From the NCBI RefSeq assembly GCF_012427845.1, contig NZ_CP038498.1:3720001-3784000 (forward strand): DNA of 64,000 bases. The letters are read 5' to 3'. Each line of letters opens with the position of its first letter. The first letter of the stretch is position 1. Positions 10,731 through 19,685 of this stretch are shown piece by piece. The stretch comes from Pectobacterium punjabense. Its GTDB lineage: Bacteria > Pseudomonadota > Gammaproteobacteria > Enterobacterales > Enterobacteriaceae. The notes below the pieces were generated by a model that made no database searches, was not told where the DNA came from, and saw only the letters and a list, made by a program, of their open reading frames with translations. A program made the position numbers and the translations under genes.

Positions 10731-11305
10731 CGAGGAAAAGCGAATTTCTTTAACTTATGTTGTGTGAGAATTCAGCTAGTAAAAAATCTTAACTTATTGT
10801 TTTTATTTAAATAGTTAACATCAATAATTGTCCACAATTAACACACTTCATGAACTAACGCTGTGTCACTCGTTTTTTAGGCTTTTTTATACAAGTTGAT
10901 AGTCACAGTTTACGTTCCCTCTCACACCACACTTTTAAAACTAATCTTCTAAATTACACAGAATGAAGGTCGAATGCCTTTATCGAGCGTTTTAACCGGA
11001 CATACCGGACTGAAGTCTGTTCAGAATGCTGAATTAAGCACGAGAAATCACAAGGCGTTAGCTAACAGAATACAATAGCGAGCAGTCTCACGAATCGCTG
11101 AACGATCTAACGCAGGAAAACTACCTGCTGATGGCTGAAAAACTGGGAGCGCCAACAGTACGTGTGACTAAAACAGGTCTACTTGCAAGCACATCAATAG
11201 AGAAGCGCCCTACGAATATGACATCTTATAAAATAACTGATAGATTACCATTCATTTTCTATTCAATAATCTATTCATTTTTAATTCATTAAGTGGTTCG
11301 GCGTT

Positions 11306-12610
11306 ATGAAAAATCGCTTTGACATGATACGCAAAATGCTACGCTTGGGGCCAATGACCGCAAGGCAATTATCTGATATTACTGGCGTTAGCCAACCTAC
11401 TGTTTCCCGAGATTTAAATTCACTTGGTGATAACGTTGTTCGATTTGGATCAGGTTCATCTATTCAATATGCTTTGCGTGACGATTTTCGCGGGTTTGAT
11501 CCTACCCCCATTTACCGCATAACCGAAGGGGGTCAAGTAACATCACTTGGTAAACTCATTCCCGTTCACCCAGACGGATTTGTCATGGAGGAGACTAGCA
11601 ATGAGTGTATTCATAGTGACGGGCTGCCCTGGTGGTTATTTGACATGCGGCCGCAGGGATATCTTGGGCGAGCATATGCATCAACATATTCAGCCGAGCT
11701 CGGTTTACCTCCTAATCCAGAAGACTGGACTGACGCTAATGTTATTAGAGCCTTGTTAGCTCATGGGTACGATGCGGTAGGAAATCTATTGATAGGTGAA
11801 CAGGCAAGAAACCAATTTGTGGAGATGCCGTTACCTACTCCCGTTGATCGAGCTACAGCCTATCCCACGCTAGCGTTGGCTGTTAGCTCCGGTGAGGTAC
11901 CAGGTTCATCTGCTGGAGGTGAGCAACCAAAATTTTGCACCTATACAGAAAGTGGCCATGTGCTAGTGAAATTCACAGCTCTGGACGATAACCCCATAAG
12001 TGAACGCTGGCGCGACCTGCTACAGTCCGAACATCTTGCGTTAAAAGTGCTCGGAGTAGACACAGAGGTGTTTGATTTTGGAGGGCGACGCTTCCTTGAG
12101 ATCCCGCGGTTCGACCGTGCAGGCCTGTTAGGCCGTATTGGTATCTTTTCTTTACGGTCGCTAGAGGCTGAGTTTGTAGGTCGCGCGCGGGACCCTTGGC
12201 CCATTTTGGTCAATGAGCTGGTTAAGCAAAGACATGTTCATCCTGATGCCTCAATTGGCACGGCACGACTTTGGGCGTTTGGGACGCTGATCGGCAATAC
12301 CGACATGCACCACGGTAACCTGTCGTTCATTAGTAGCAATGGCCGCCCATACAAGCTTGCGCCAGCCTACGACATGCTGCCAATGGGTTTTGCCCCTAAA
12401 TCAGGTGGCGAAAGAGTGAATACACTTCGACCAGCGAAACTACTTGAAGTGATCGGCGGGGAAATCTGGCAGGAAGCATTGGAGCTGGCAGAGAATTTCT
12501 TAGCTTTAGCACGTGATAGCAGCCACTTATCCGCCAATTTTGGCCCATGCCTTACGGCGTTGCGTAGCCACCTTGACGAGGCTAGATCGCGTATATCGCG
12601 CTTGGGATAA
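11306..12610 (+). CDS. HipA-family serine/threonine kinase with N-terminal HTH (HipH/YjjJ-like)
   Basis: 434 residues. Residues about 16-45 form a winged-helix/MarR-like DNA-binding motif (TARQLSDITGVSQPTVSRDL). The rest is a HipA-type kinase: Gly-rich loop GSSAGGEQPKF (200-210), ATP-binding lysine in LVKF (K222), catalytic GNTDMHHGN (330-338, D333 and N338) and metal-binding APAYDMLP (D356). The layout matches E. coli YjjJ (HipH), a one-protein relative of HipBA in which DNA binding and kinase are fused. There is no hipB-like gene beside it. Base composition is more AT-rich than the neighbours, and the gene interrupts the gud cluster in opposite orientation, which suggests acquisition. All kinase residues are present, so it is probably active; its target is unknown. 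Confidence 0.88.
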   Translation: MKNRFDMIRKMLRLGPMTARQLSDITGVSQPTVSRDLNSLGDNVVRFGSGSSIQYALRDDFRGFDPTPIYRITEGGQVTSLGKLIPVHPDGFVMEETSNECIHSDGLPWWLFDMRPQGYLGRAYASTYSAELGLPPNPEDWTDANVIRALLAHGYDAVGNLLIGEQARNQFVEMPLPTPVDRATAYPTLALAVSSGEVPGSSAGGEQPKFCTYTESGHVLVKFTALDDNPISERWRDLLQSEHLALKVLGVDTEVFDFGGRRFLEIPRFDRAGLLGRIGIFSLRSLEAEFVGRARDPWPILVNELVKQRHVHPDASIGTARLWAFGTLIGNTDMHHGNLSFISSNGRPYKLAPAYDMLPMGFAPKSGGERVNTLRPAKLLEVIGGEIWQEALELAENFLALARDSSHLSANFGPCLTALRSHLDEARSRISRLG

Positions 12611-12631
12611 TGGCCTGTAATTGCTAAGAGG

Positions 12632-12649
12632 GTCACTTAAGAGAGTGAC
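12632..12649 (+). terminator. Hairpin downstream of the HipH-like gene
   Basis: GTCACT, loop TAAGAG, AGTGAC, starting 21 bases after the stop, with flanking GAGG/CCTC that can extend the stem. There is no clear T-tract. Confidence 0.35.
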
Positions 12650-12695
12650 TCCTCCCGCCGATAATAGACCACAATATTTTCCATGATATAAATAA

Positions 12696-12726
12696 ACGCC
12701 GAGCTATCAGCATGATGGCTCGGCGT
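12696..12726 (-). terminator. Rho-independent terminator of gudP
   Basis: ACGCCGAGC and GCTCGGCGT form a perfect 9-bp stem with a 13-base loop. On the minus strand it is followed by TTTATTTAT. It lies 32 bases past the gudP stop. Confidence 0.7.
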
Positions 12727-12757
12727 GTTGTATTACAGCTACATTCAGAGATGCTAA

Positions 12758-14110
12758 TTAACGCTTAACGAACGGCTTCAATTCGATACGTTTAATATCT
12801 TGCACGATGAACAGGTAGCTAACGATAGCAACCAGCGCGTGAATCCCGACATACACCAGACCACCATTAAAAGAGCCGGTCATCCCGATGATGTAGCCAA
12901 TTGCAATCGGCGTGACGATGCCTGACGCATTACCGAACATATTGAACAACCCACCGCTTAACCCGCTGATTTCTTTCGGTGCCGTATCAGCCATAACCGC
13001 CCAGCCCAGCGCACCAATGCCTTTGCCGAAGAAAGCCGCAGACATCACCGCAATGACAACCCACTCAGTTTCCACGTAGTTACAAATCACCATCGACATG
13101 GAGAGCAACATACCAAGAACGATAGGCGTTTTACGGGCAAAGGTCAGCGAATTCGTCCGGCGCATCAGATAATCGGAAATGATGCCCCCCAGTACACCGC
13201 CGACAAAACCACAGATAGCAGGCACCGAGGCGACAAACCCCGCTTTGAGGATCGACATCCCGCGCGCCTGAACCAGATAAAGCGGGAACCAGGTGATAAA
13301 GAAGTAGGTTAATGCGTTAATGCAATATTGACCGATATAAACGCCAAGCATCATACGGGACTGCATTAATTGCTTGATCTGATGCCATTTCTCACCCTTC
13401 ACGGTCGCATTCTTCGACCCTTTGGCATCCATATTAATTAGTGCACCACCGGCTTCAATATAATCCAGTTCAGCCTGATTCACGCTAGGGTGATCCTTCG
13501 GATCATGGATCACTTTCAGCCAGACAAAGCTGAGGATGATACCCAACCCACCCATGAACCAGAACACATGCGCCCAACCCACGGCATGTACCAGCCAGCC
13601 CATGATAGGGGCGAAGATCACCGTCGCAAAGTACTGTGCCGAGTTGAATATCGCAACAGCTGTTCCACGCTCTTGAGCAGGAAACCAGGCAGCGACAATG
13701 CGGCTATTTCCTGGGAAGGAAGGCGATTCGCACAGACCAACCATAAAGCGTAAAAGGAACAGAGAAATAACAATGCCCGCGCCACTGAATATATCGACAA
13801 ACCCTTGTAATAAGGTAAAAATCGACCAGGTGAAGATACTATAGAAGTAGACTTTCTTTGAGCCAAAGCGATCGAGCAGCCAGCCTCCCGGTATTTGACC
13901 AATAACGTATGCCCAGGAGAACGCAGAGAAGATATAGCCCATCCCTACCGCATCCAACCCAATTTCCTTAGACATTGCTGAACCAGCAATGGACAAGGTC
14001 GCACGGTCTCCATAGTTAAATGACGTGACAATAAACAACATCACGACAATCCAGTAGCGGGCGTTTGTTCTCTTTTGTATCGCGCCAGCTGCTGAGCTTA
14101 CTGTATTCAT
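12758..14110 (-). CDS. gudP: Glucarate/galactarate MFS transporter GudP
   Basis: Twelve-helix inner-membrane proton symporter of the anion:cation symporter (ACS) family, importing D-glucarate or galactarate. 450 residues. The N-terminal KRTNARYWIVVMLF and FNYGDRATLSIAG, the loop WLLDRFGSKKVY and the C-terminal IKRIELKP match E. coli GudP better than its paralogue GarP. An in-frame upstream codon (14143) exists, but the ATG at 14110 has AGGAG 8 bases before it and matches the family start. In E. coli gudP is directly followed by gudX; here the HipH-like gene sits between them. It is divergent from garD. Confidence 0.95.
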   Translation of the reverse strand: MNTVSSAAGAIQKRTNARYWIVVMLFIVTSFNYGDRATLSIAGSAMSKEIGLDAVGMGYIFSAFSWAYVIGQIPGGWLLDRFGSKKVYFYSIFTWSIFTLLQGFVDIFSGAGIVISLFLLRFMVGLCESPSFPGNSRIVAAWFPAQERGTAVAIFNSAQYFATVIFAPIMGWLVHAVGWAHVFWFMGGLGIILSFVWLKVIHDPKDHPSVNQAELDYIEAGGALINMDAKGSKNATVKGEKWHQIKQLMQSRMMLGVYIGQYCINALTYFFITWFPLYLVQARGMSILKAGFVASVPAICGFVGGVLGGIISDYLMRRTNSLTFARKTPIVLGMLLSMSMVICNYVETEWVVIAVMSAAFFGKGIGALGWAVMADTAPKEISGLSGGLFNMFGNASGIVTPIAIGYIIGMTGSFNGGLVYVGIHALVAIVSYLFIVQDIKRIELKPFVKR

Positions 14111-14167
14111 GATGAACTCCTGCTTCAATCGCGGTTCGCTCATTCATTCCAAATAACAGATAACGGC

Positions 14168-14183
14168 GTAGGGTTATCAGAAT
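14168..14183. promoter_or_regulatory. Candidate operator motif A, gudP side
   Basis: GTAGGGTTATCAGAAT, identical to 10516-10531, located 58-73 bases upstream of the gudP ATG, a plausible place for an operator or activator site. Confidence 0.45.
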
Positions 14184-14394
14184 GAAGATCAGTGGATTAT
14201 TTAGGGTATAGTTAAATTCCCATTTTTATTTTTTTTGCGAATAGCCAGGCTATATAGCTTCAGAGTAATTAGCTGACATCCTCAACTCGCAGGAACATTA
14301 TAATTTTTACCTGCTGGGTGCTCACTAGATAAAAGCACAACATTAAAAATCCCCTTTGGAATATGTTGGTGCACTTGCCCTATATAGTGCGAGG

Positions 14395-14407
14395 TGTTTC
14401 ACGAAAA
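14395..14407. promoter_or_regulatory. Candidate operator motif B, gudP/garD side
   Basis: TGTTTCACGAAAA, identical to 10718-10730, located midway between the gudP and garD starts. Confidence 0.35.
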
Positions 14408-14479
14408 ATGCCGTTATTCTCTATTTACATTCATACACATTATTTTCATTTCCGCCTTAGAAACCACGTGCAGACAGAA

Positions 14480-14495
14480 TGTGATCAAACTCACC
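14480..14495. promoter_or_regulatory. CRP-like site upstream of garD
   Basis: TGTGATCAAACTCACC matches the CRP consensus TGTGA-N6-TCACA at 9 of 10 defined positions. Catabolite control is expected for a sugar-acid pathway. The site is about 170 bases upstream of the garD ATG. Confidence 0.55.
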
Positions 14496-14664
14496 GAAAA
14501 CTGGAACTTAGCCTGATAAATAAGAAACAAAAAGCGCCGGCTTAGGTCAATTGCATAATGTATGAGAAGAGAACCTCACGTATACTCATTAGCGAGCAAT
14601 GAAGTAATAGCGTGGTAATAGTGACTACTGCGTTTCTGATAAACCAATAATAAAGGCTTGCATC

Positions 14665-16239
14665 ATGTCAGATAAATCAGAAAGTAATGCTGCACAAGAG
14701 CAGCCACTTTATATTAAGGTTCATGATTCTGATAATGTTGCCATTGTTGTTAATAATAATGGCTTACGTGCTGGAACCCGTTTTAATGATGATCTGGAAT
14801 TAATTGAGCATGTTCCACAGGGGCACAAAGTTGCCCTTGTTGATATCGCCAAAGCAGGTGCAATCATCCGCTATGGAGAAATTATCGGGTATGCACTGCG
14901 CGATATTGCCCAGGGAAGCTGGATTGATGAATCCCTGGTCGAATTGCCTCAGGCTCCTGCGCTAGAAACTCTGCCGCTGGCAACCAAAATCCCCCCCGCG
15001 CTTCCCCCTCTGGAAGGCTATACCTTTGAAGGTTATCGTAACGCCGATGGCAGCGTGGGTACGAAAAATCTGTTAGGCATTACCACTAGCGTGCATTGCG
15101 TCGCGGGCGTAGTGGACTATGTGGTCAAAATTATCGAACGGGATTTATTGCCCAACTATCCCAATGTAGATGGCGTGGTCGCACTCAATCACCTCTATGG
15201 CTGCGGTGTGGCAATCAATGCCCCTGCCGCAGTGGTTCCTATCCGCACCATTCACAATCTGGCATTAAACCCAAATTTTGGCGGCGAAATACTGGTGGTG
15301 GGTCTGGGTTGTGAAAAATTACAGCCGGAACGTCTGCTGGAAGGGACGCCGGATGTACAGGCCATTTCTCTTGATGACACCAGCATTGTCCGCTTGCAGG
15401 ATGAACAACATGTTGGCTTCCGATCGATGGTGGATGACATTCTGACGATGGCAGACAAGCACCTGCAACGATTGAACAAACGTCAGCGTGAAACCTGTCC
15501 GGCATCAGAATTGGTTGTCGGCATGCAGTGTGGCGGCAGCGATGCTTTTTCTGGCGTCACCGCTAACCCGGCCGTTGGTTTTGCATCCGACCTGTTGGTA
15601 CGCTGCGGCGCAACCGTCATGTTCTCTGAAGTAACCGAAGTGCGTGACGCCATTCATCTGTTAACGCCACGCGTTATCAATGAAGACGTGGGTAAACGTC
15701 TGCTGGAAGAGATGGCCTGGTACGATAATTATCTCGACAGCGGTCAGACTGACCGTAGCGCTAACCCATCGCCGGGCAACAAAAAAGGTGGCCTCGCGAA
15801 TGTGGTGGAAAAAGCGCTTGGCTCTATCGCCAAATCCGGTACCAGTGCAATTGTCGAAGTTCTGTCTCCCGGTCAACGTCCCACCAAACGCGGGTTGATT
15901 TACGCCGCAACGCCAGCCAGCGACTTTGTATGTGGAACACAGCAGCTCGCTTCTGGCATCACCGTACAGGTCTTTACCACCGGTCGCGGTACGCCCTATG
16001 GTCTGCTTGCCGTACCCGTGATCAAAATGGCAACCCGAACCGCATTGGCAAACCGCTGGCACGACCTGATGGACATTGACGCGGGTACGATTGCAACCGG
16101 AGAAGCCACAATTGAAGACGTCGGCTGGCAGCTTTTCCATTTCATTTTGGATATCGCCAGCGGCAGGAAAAAAACCTGGTCCGATCAATGGGGACTTCAT
16201 AACGCCTTGGCCGTTTTCAACCCGGCCCCGGTAACCTGA
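14665..16239 (+). CDS. garD: Galactarate dehydratase GarD
   Basis: Converts galactarate to 5-keto-4-deoxy-D-glucarate, feeding the aldolase GarL. 524 residues (E. coli 523). It has an N-terminal SAF-like domain (about 10-95), then the UxaA-family dehydratase domain with GTKNLLGI near 133, LNHLYGCGV near 175, [11 protein letters not shown] near 212 and [17 protein letters not shown] near 290. The start ATG is followed by [10 protein letters not shown] and preceded by AAAGG. It is divergent from gudP, so uptake and both dehydration routes are controlled together. Confidence 0.96.
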   Translation: MSDKSESNAAQEQPLYIKVHDSDNVAIVVNNNGLRAGTRFNDDLELIEHVPQGHKVALVDIAKAGAIIRYGEIIGYALRDIAQGSWIDESLVELPQAPALETLPLATKIPPALPPLEGYTFEGYRNADGSVGTKNLLGITTSVHCVAGVVDYVVKIIERDLLPNYPNVDGVVALNHLYGCGVAINAPAAVVPIRTIHNLALNPNFGGEILVVGLGCEKLQPERLLEGTPDVQAISLDDTSIVRLQDEQHVGFRSMVDDILTMADKHLQRLNKRQRETCPASELVVGMQCGGSDAFSGVTANPAVGFASDLLVRCGATVMFSEVTEVRDAIHLLTPRVINEDVGKRLLEEMAWYDNYLDSGQTDRSANPSPGNKKGGLANVVEKALGSIAKSGTSAIVEVLSPGQRPTKRGLIYAATPASDFVCGTQQLASGITVQVFTTGRGTPYGLLAVPVIKMATRTALANRWHDLMDIDAGTIATGEATIEDVGWQLFHFILDIASGRKKTWSDQWGLHNALAVFNPAPVT

Positions 16240-16907
16240 TTATCTTTTCCCGCAGGTCAGAGTCATTCTCCGGCCTGCGGATGGCGTTATTTGATCTGCA
16301 ATAAATTCCGCTTTAATGCGAAGGGGAAAAAACGGAGAAAAAGAATAACAAATAGCAATGCAGCAACATTTCATTCCATTGATGCAATGAAATAATATAA
16401 AAAAATTAACAAGTGATTATTCTTAATCAGAAACAATGTTTATATAGAACACATTTCAAGTAAAAATTCTATGTTCTACTCCCCTATTCTTCATCATTTT
16501 TTCTCTAATTATTTATTGCCAATAAAATGAATCAATTGACAGGTAATCGTCCTCATCATAAATTTACGCCTGCTGAAAAAGCGTGCTAACAATGATGAAA
16601 TATTTGTTACAAATATATAGTTACAAAATCTCCATCACGCACAATATAGGGTTAATAGCCCGCTCATTATTAAATAGTGCTTGGCATTATTTTATATAAG
16701 CGAGTAAGCCACCCAAGAAATTTCAGTATACCCATTTGAATAACTTGAATATTTACACAGCAATATGCCTGACAGATTTCACAGTATCGTCACGCGGCAG
16801 CCTTGCAACGTCTTAGCCTCTGGAATAGCCAGAATCGCTGAGACGAGAAAAGCGGTCGGCATGGCTGAACTTGGAAACTGAGCGGGATACGTACGCCGGG
16901 GTTTCTA
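16240..16907. other. AT-rich intergenic region between garD and aer
   Basis: It begins with a GC hairpin (CCGCAGG 16250-16256, CCTGCGG 16274-16280) that may end garD transcription. After that I see about 600 bases of AT-rich sequence without a gene. I looked for a sigma-28 promoter in front of aer and found no convincing match. Confidence 0.6.
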
Positions 16908-18443
16908 ATGAGATTAAATACACCTGTCACACAGCAGGAGTATCTGTTAGACATGGACACCATATTGATGTCCACAACAAATATTCACAGCCACATTACC
17001 TATGCCAACTCTGCCTTTATTAAGGTTAGCGGTTTTTCTGAAGAGCAGCTCATCAACCAGCCGCACAATATTGTGCGCCATCCAGACATGCCCGTTGAGG
17101 CCTATGCCGATCTGTGGTTTACGCTGAAACAAGGCGATAGCTGGACCGGATTAGTCAAAAACCGCCGTAATAACGGTGACCATTACTGGGTTCGTGCCAA
17201 CGTGACCCCGGTTTACCAGCAAGAGCAGCTGGCAGGCTATATCTCGGTACGTAACACACCCAGCGCCGAAGAAATAAAAGCGGCTGAAATGTTGTACAGC
17301 GCCGTGCAGAAAAAGCAGGCTGGCAGCCGTAAATTCTACAAAGGATTGGTTGTTCGCACCGGGCTTTTCTCTCCGCTGTCGCTTTTGCAGAAATTGTCAG
17401 TCCGCTGGCGCTTGCGTGCTGCGGTATTGGCTGTCGGGCTTATTCCCACATTACTTGCTTTCAGTGGCATGAACCCCCTGTGGCTGTTGGCGCTGACGTT
17501 ACCACTCATCGTCATCATGGATCAGTTTCTACAGCAGCAAATTGCACAGCCAATCAAGATGATACTCAAACAGGCGCAGCATGTGGTATCAGGCCGTAAA
17601 GTAAAACATATCCACCTCAATCGGATAGACGAAATTGGCTTACTGCTACGTTCAGTTAACCAGTTTGGCCTGAATCTGCATTCGCTTGTCGATGACGTCA
17701 GTACGCAAGTTAACGGCATCACGAATGTCAGCCGTAAATTGGCGGAAAACAATGTCGATCTGAATAGCCGTACAGAAGAAACGTCGGCAAATCTGCAACA
17801 AACCGCCGCAGCCATTGAAGAAATTACCGTTGCTGTGCAGCAAAGTGCAGAAACGGCGGCACAAGCGACAGTAATGGCAGAAGCTGCCAGCAGCACCGCG
17901 CTTAAAGGTGGCAATATCATGAAGGAAACCATCGGCATGATGGATTCCATTTCCAGCGCCAGCGATAAAATCGTCGATATTATTGGTGTAATAGACAGCA
18001 TCGCTTTCCAGACCAATATCCTCGCGTTGAATGCCGCCGTTGAAGCCGCTCGCGCTGGCGTACAAGGGCGAGGGTTTGCCGTGGTCGCCGCCGAAGTCCG
18101 CAATCTGGCACAGCACTCCGCTTCTGCGGCTAAAGAAATTAAAACCCTGATCGATGCCAACGTTGAAAGTGTGAAGCAAGGCAGCACAATGGTAGAAACC
18201 GCGGGTAAACATATCAGCGATATCGTTGATGAAGTATTCCAAGTCTCCACCATGATCAAAGAGATCAGCAATGCGACACATGAGCAGACTTCTGCATTAG
18301 GCCTGATCAATACCTCGATTGCGCAGATAGAACAAATGACACAGGGCAATACCGATATGGTTACGCAATCAACCGATGCCGCCGAAGGGTTAAACCTTCA
18401 GGCTAAGCGACTGAACAGCGCAATTAACGTGTACGGGAGCTAA
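16908..18443 (+). CDS. aer: Aer-type aerotaxis receptor (PAS domain methyl-accepting chemotaxis protein)
   Basis: 511 residues (E. coli Aer 506). The N-terminal cytoplasmic PAS domain is about residues 15-120, with MSTTNIHSHITYAN, QPHNIVRHPDMP and KNRRNNGDHYWVRAN as in FAD-binding Aer. A central hydrophobic membrane anchor follows (about 165-205), then a HAMP-like segment and the signalling domain with the conserved tip [21 protein letters not shown]. There is no periplasmic domain, as expected for Aer, which senses redox state or oxygen through FAD. The C-terminus lacks a CheR-binding pentapeptide. Two FlxA-like flagellar-regulon genes follow. Confidence 0.92.
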   Translation: MRLNTPVTQQEYLLDMDTILMSTTNIHSHITYANSAFIKVSGFSEEQLINQPHNIVRHPDMPVEAYADLWFTLKQGDSWTGLVKNRRNNGDHYWVRANVTPVYQQEQLAGYISVRNTPSAEEIKAAEMLYSAVQKKQAGSRKFYKGLVVRTGLFSPLSLLQKLSVRWRLRAAVLAVGLIPTLLAFSGMNPLWLLALTLPLIVIMDQFLQQQIAQPIKMILKQAQHVVSGRKVKHIHLNRIDEIGLLLRSVNQFGLNLHSLVDDVSTQVNGITNVSRKLAENNVDLNSRTEETSANLQQTAAAIEEITVAVQQSAETAAQATVMAEAASSTALKGGNIMKETIGMMDSISSASDKIVDIIGVIDSIAFQTNILALNAAVEAARAGVQGRGFAVVAAEVRNLAQHSASAAKEIKTLIDANVESVKQGSTMVETAGKHISDIVDEVFQVSTMIKEISNATHEQTSALGLINTSIAQIEQMTQGNTDMVTQSTDAAEGLNLQAKRLNSAINVYGS

Positions 18444-18466
18444 TTGCCCCCATCCCAGCACGATTA

Positions 18467-18500
18467 CTGGCAAGGGAGTAAGGAAACACTCTTGCCAGCG
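18467..18500 (+). terminator. Hairpin downstream of aer
   Basis: CTGGCAAG and CTTGCCAG form an 8-bp stem within 60 bases of the aer stop; no strong T-tract follows. Confidence 0.4.
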
Positions 18501-18563
18501 CCCATTCTTCTTTGCAACAAATGCCTAGCCGCTCCTCACCCCATTTCATTTGTAAGCTTTTCG

Positions 18564-18590
18564 TAAAGAAAATAACGATACCGCCGATAG
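18564..18590 (+). promoter_or_regulatory. Sigma-28 (FliA) promoter of the first FlxA-like gene
   Basis: TAAAGAAA (18564-18571), an 11-base spacer, then GCCGATAG (18583-18590). The FliA consensus is TAAAGTTT-N11-GCCGATAA, so the spacing is exact and the boxes nearly so. It lies 35 bases before the start codon. E. coli flxA is a known FliA-dependent gene. Confidence 0.85.
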
Positions 18591-18624
18591 TAACTGAAGA
18601 ACTGACTTATTTCAGGAGGAAGTG

Positions 18625-19041
18625 ATGTCCAACGATATCAGCCGGATTACCATGAATACGTTGTCAAAAGCCACGGTGGCTCCGACAACCAGTAAAGCGA
18701 CATCAAGTAAGGCTACCTCTGCTACAGAGAGTAAGTCTGCGTCTGCGGCAGGTAGTGGAGCTCAACAAAAGATTGCCGCATTACAAAATCAAATCCAACA
18801 GCTAACCAAAAAGCTAAAAGAGTTGGGTGAGTCAGCCGCCAGTGCGAAAAGTGAAGATGAACGCAAACTCATCAAGCAGCAGCAGCAGATGATCCAGGCG
18901 CAAATACAAGCCCTGTATGCCGAAATTGCCCGTATCCAAAAAGAAGAAGCTGAAAAGAAAGCGCTTAGCGCAGCGTCAGACAAAGCATCACAACCTGTAG
19001 AAAATAAAGGAAAAAAAGACGGTGTTGATATCTACGTCTAA
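18625..19041 (+). CDS. FlxA-like protein, first of a tandem pair
   Basis: 138 residues, of the FlxA-like family. A low-complexity Ser/Thr/Ala/Lys N-terminal third is followed by a predicted coiled coil (QQKIAALQNQIQQLTKKLKE, about 50-110) with SEDERKLIKQQQQMIQAQIQAL, and a charged tail ending DIYV. No signal peptide or membrane segment is visible. A GTG at 18622 abuts the ATG; AGGAGGA is 4 bases before the ATG, so the ATG is chosen. A clear sigma-28 promoter upstream puts it in the late flagellar/chemotaxis regulon. Its molecular function is not known. The next gene is a paralogue sharing the coiled coil and the terminal IYV. Confidence 0.82.
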   Translation: MSNDISRITMNTLSKATVAPTTSKATSSKATSATESKSASAAGSGAQQKIAALQNQIQQLTKKLKELGESAASAKSEDERKLIKQQQQMIQAQIQALYAEIARIQKEEAEKKALSAASDKASQPVENKGKKDGVDIYV

Positions 19042-19237
19042 TCACCATCTCTGACGAATCTCCCCTTTCTTTCTCTCTCTTTCCTGGTAGATATATTTTG
19101 TTACATTAGCTATCAGGAAAGTGAGTATTTCATGTTTCATTGCCAACAATGTCACCTTCGATAAAGTGTTTAAATTGCCGATATAAGGGCTTGTCCCGCC
19201 AATAATTCGGGTATTAGGCATATTTTCAGGAGGGAAG

Positions 19238-19594
19238 ATGTCAAACACAATCAGCAGTATTAGCGTATCGGCAACAACCGCAAGCAGCAGTAAAAGCAGC
19301 AGCACGTCAGAACAACAGATTGCGCAGCTCACCAAGCAGGTCCAGGCGCTCACCAAACAGGCGAGTAAGCTGACCGAATCGGCTTCCAGCGCAGAAAGCG
19401 ATGAAGATCGTAAACTGATCGAACAGCAGCAGCAGGCAATTCAGGCGCAGATCCAAGCGTTGCAGGCGCAAATTGCCCGCTTGCAGAGTGAAAAATCAGA
19501 GCAGCAGTCTGATTCCTCTGCTTCGACGCAACATGCTAAACAAGAGGGCGTTAATCGTCCGACAGCAGACAATAAAATTAATATCTACGTCTAG
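19238..19594 (+). CDS. FlxA-like protein, second of a tandem pair
   Basis: 118 residues, paralogous to the preceding gene: a Ser-rich start, a coiled coil (EQQIAQLTKQVQALTKQASK) with ESDEDRKLIEQQQQAIQAQIQAL, and the same terminal motif (NIYV). AGGAGG lies a few bases before the ATG. The upstream region has sigma-28-like half-sites but with a 7-base spacer (19162-19184). It may instead be read through from the first copy, since no terminator separates them. A perfect terminator follows. Function unknown. Confidence 0.82.
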   Translation: MSNTISSISVSATTASSSKSSSTSEQQIAQLTKQVQALTKQASKLTESASSAESDEDRKLIEQQQQAIQAQIQALQAQIARLQSEKSEQQSDSSASTQHAKQEGVNRPTADNKINIYV

Positions 19595-19626
19595 CCTGCG
19601 TCAGGGATGGGTAACCAGTTAACGTG

Positions 19627-19656
19627 AAAGGTCGCTTCAATGAAGCGACCTTTTTT
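19627..19656 (+). terminator. Rho-independent terminator after the FlxA-like pair
   Basis: AAAGGTCGCTTCA/TGAAGCGACCTTTT form a near-perfect stem with a 1-base centre, running into TTTTTT. On the minus strand the A/T flanks allow it to serve ypeB as well. Confidence 0.85.
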
Positions 19657-19685
19657 CGTCAGATCCTGTGGCAGGAAGTTAATAA

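Larger units (their letters stand above)
10308..11305. other. Long AT-rich non-coding region between gudX and the HipH-like gene
   Basis: About 1 kb with no convincing gene. It contains two sequences found again upstream of gudP: GTAGGGTTATCAGAAT (10516-10531) and TGTTTCACGAAAA (10718-10730). Between 10975 and about 11205 short open segments in two frames (MPLSSVLTGH..., ending in TAG near 11077, then an open stretch containing ENYLLMAEKLGAP) may be debris of a lost gene that I cannot identify. The last 100 bases before the HipH-like start are strongly AT-rich. Confidence 0.6.
14111..14664. promoter_or_regulatory. Divergent gudP/garD control region
   Basis: 554 bases with no credible gene. 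It carries motif A (14168-14183) and motif B (14395-14407), shared with the gudX upstream region, a CRP-like site (14480-14495) and AT-rich stretches, for example around 14220. It must hold both the gudP and the garD promoters, though I cannot place the -10 and -35 boxes with confidence. Confidence 0.6.

Noticed and set aside
14363..14545. 60-codon open frame in the gudP/garD divergent region
   Set aside because: No ribosome binding site, no recognisable family, and it overlaps the shared motif and CRP-like site.
16240..16907. Sigma-28 promoter for aer
   Set aside because: E. coli aer has one, so I searched this region, but no pair of boxes with 11-base spacing was found.
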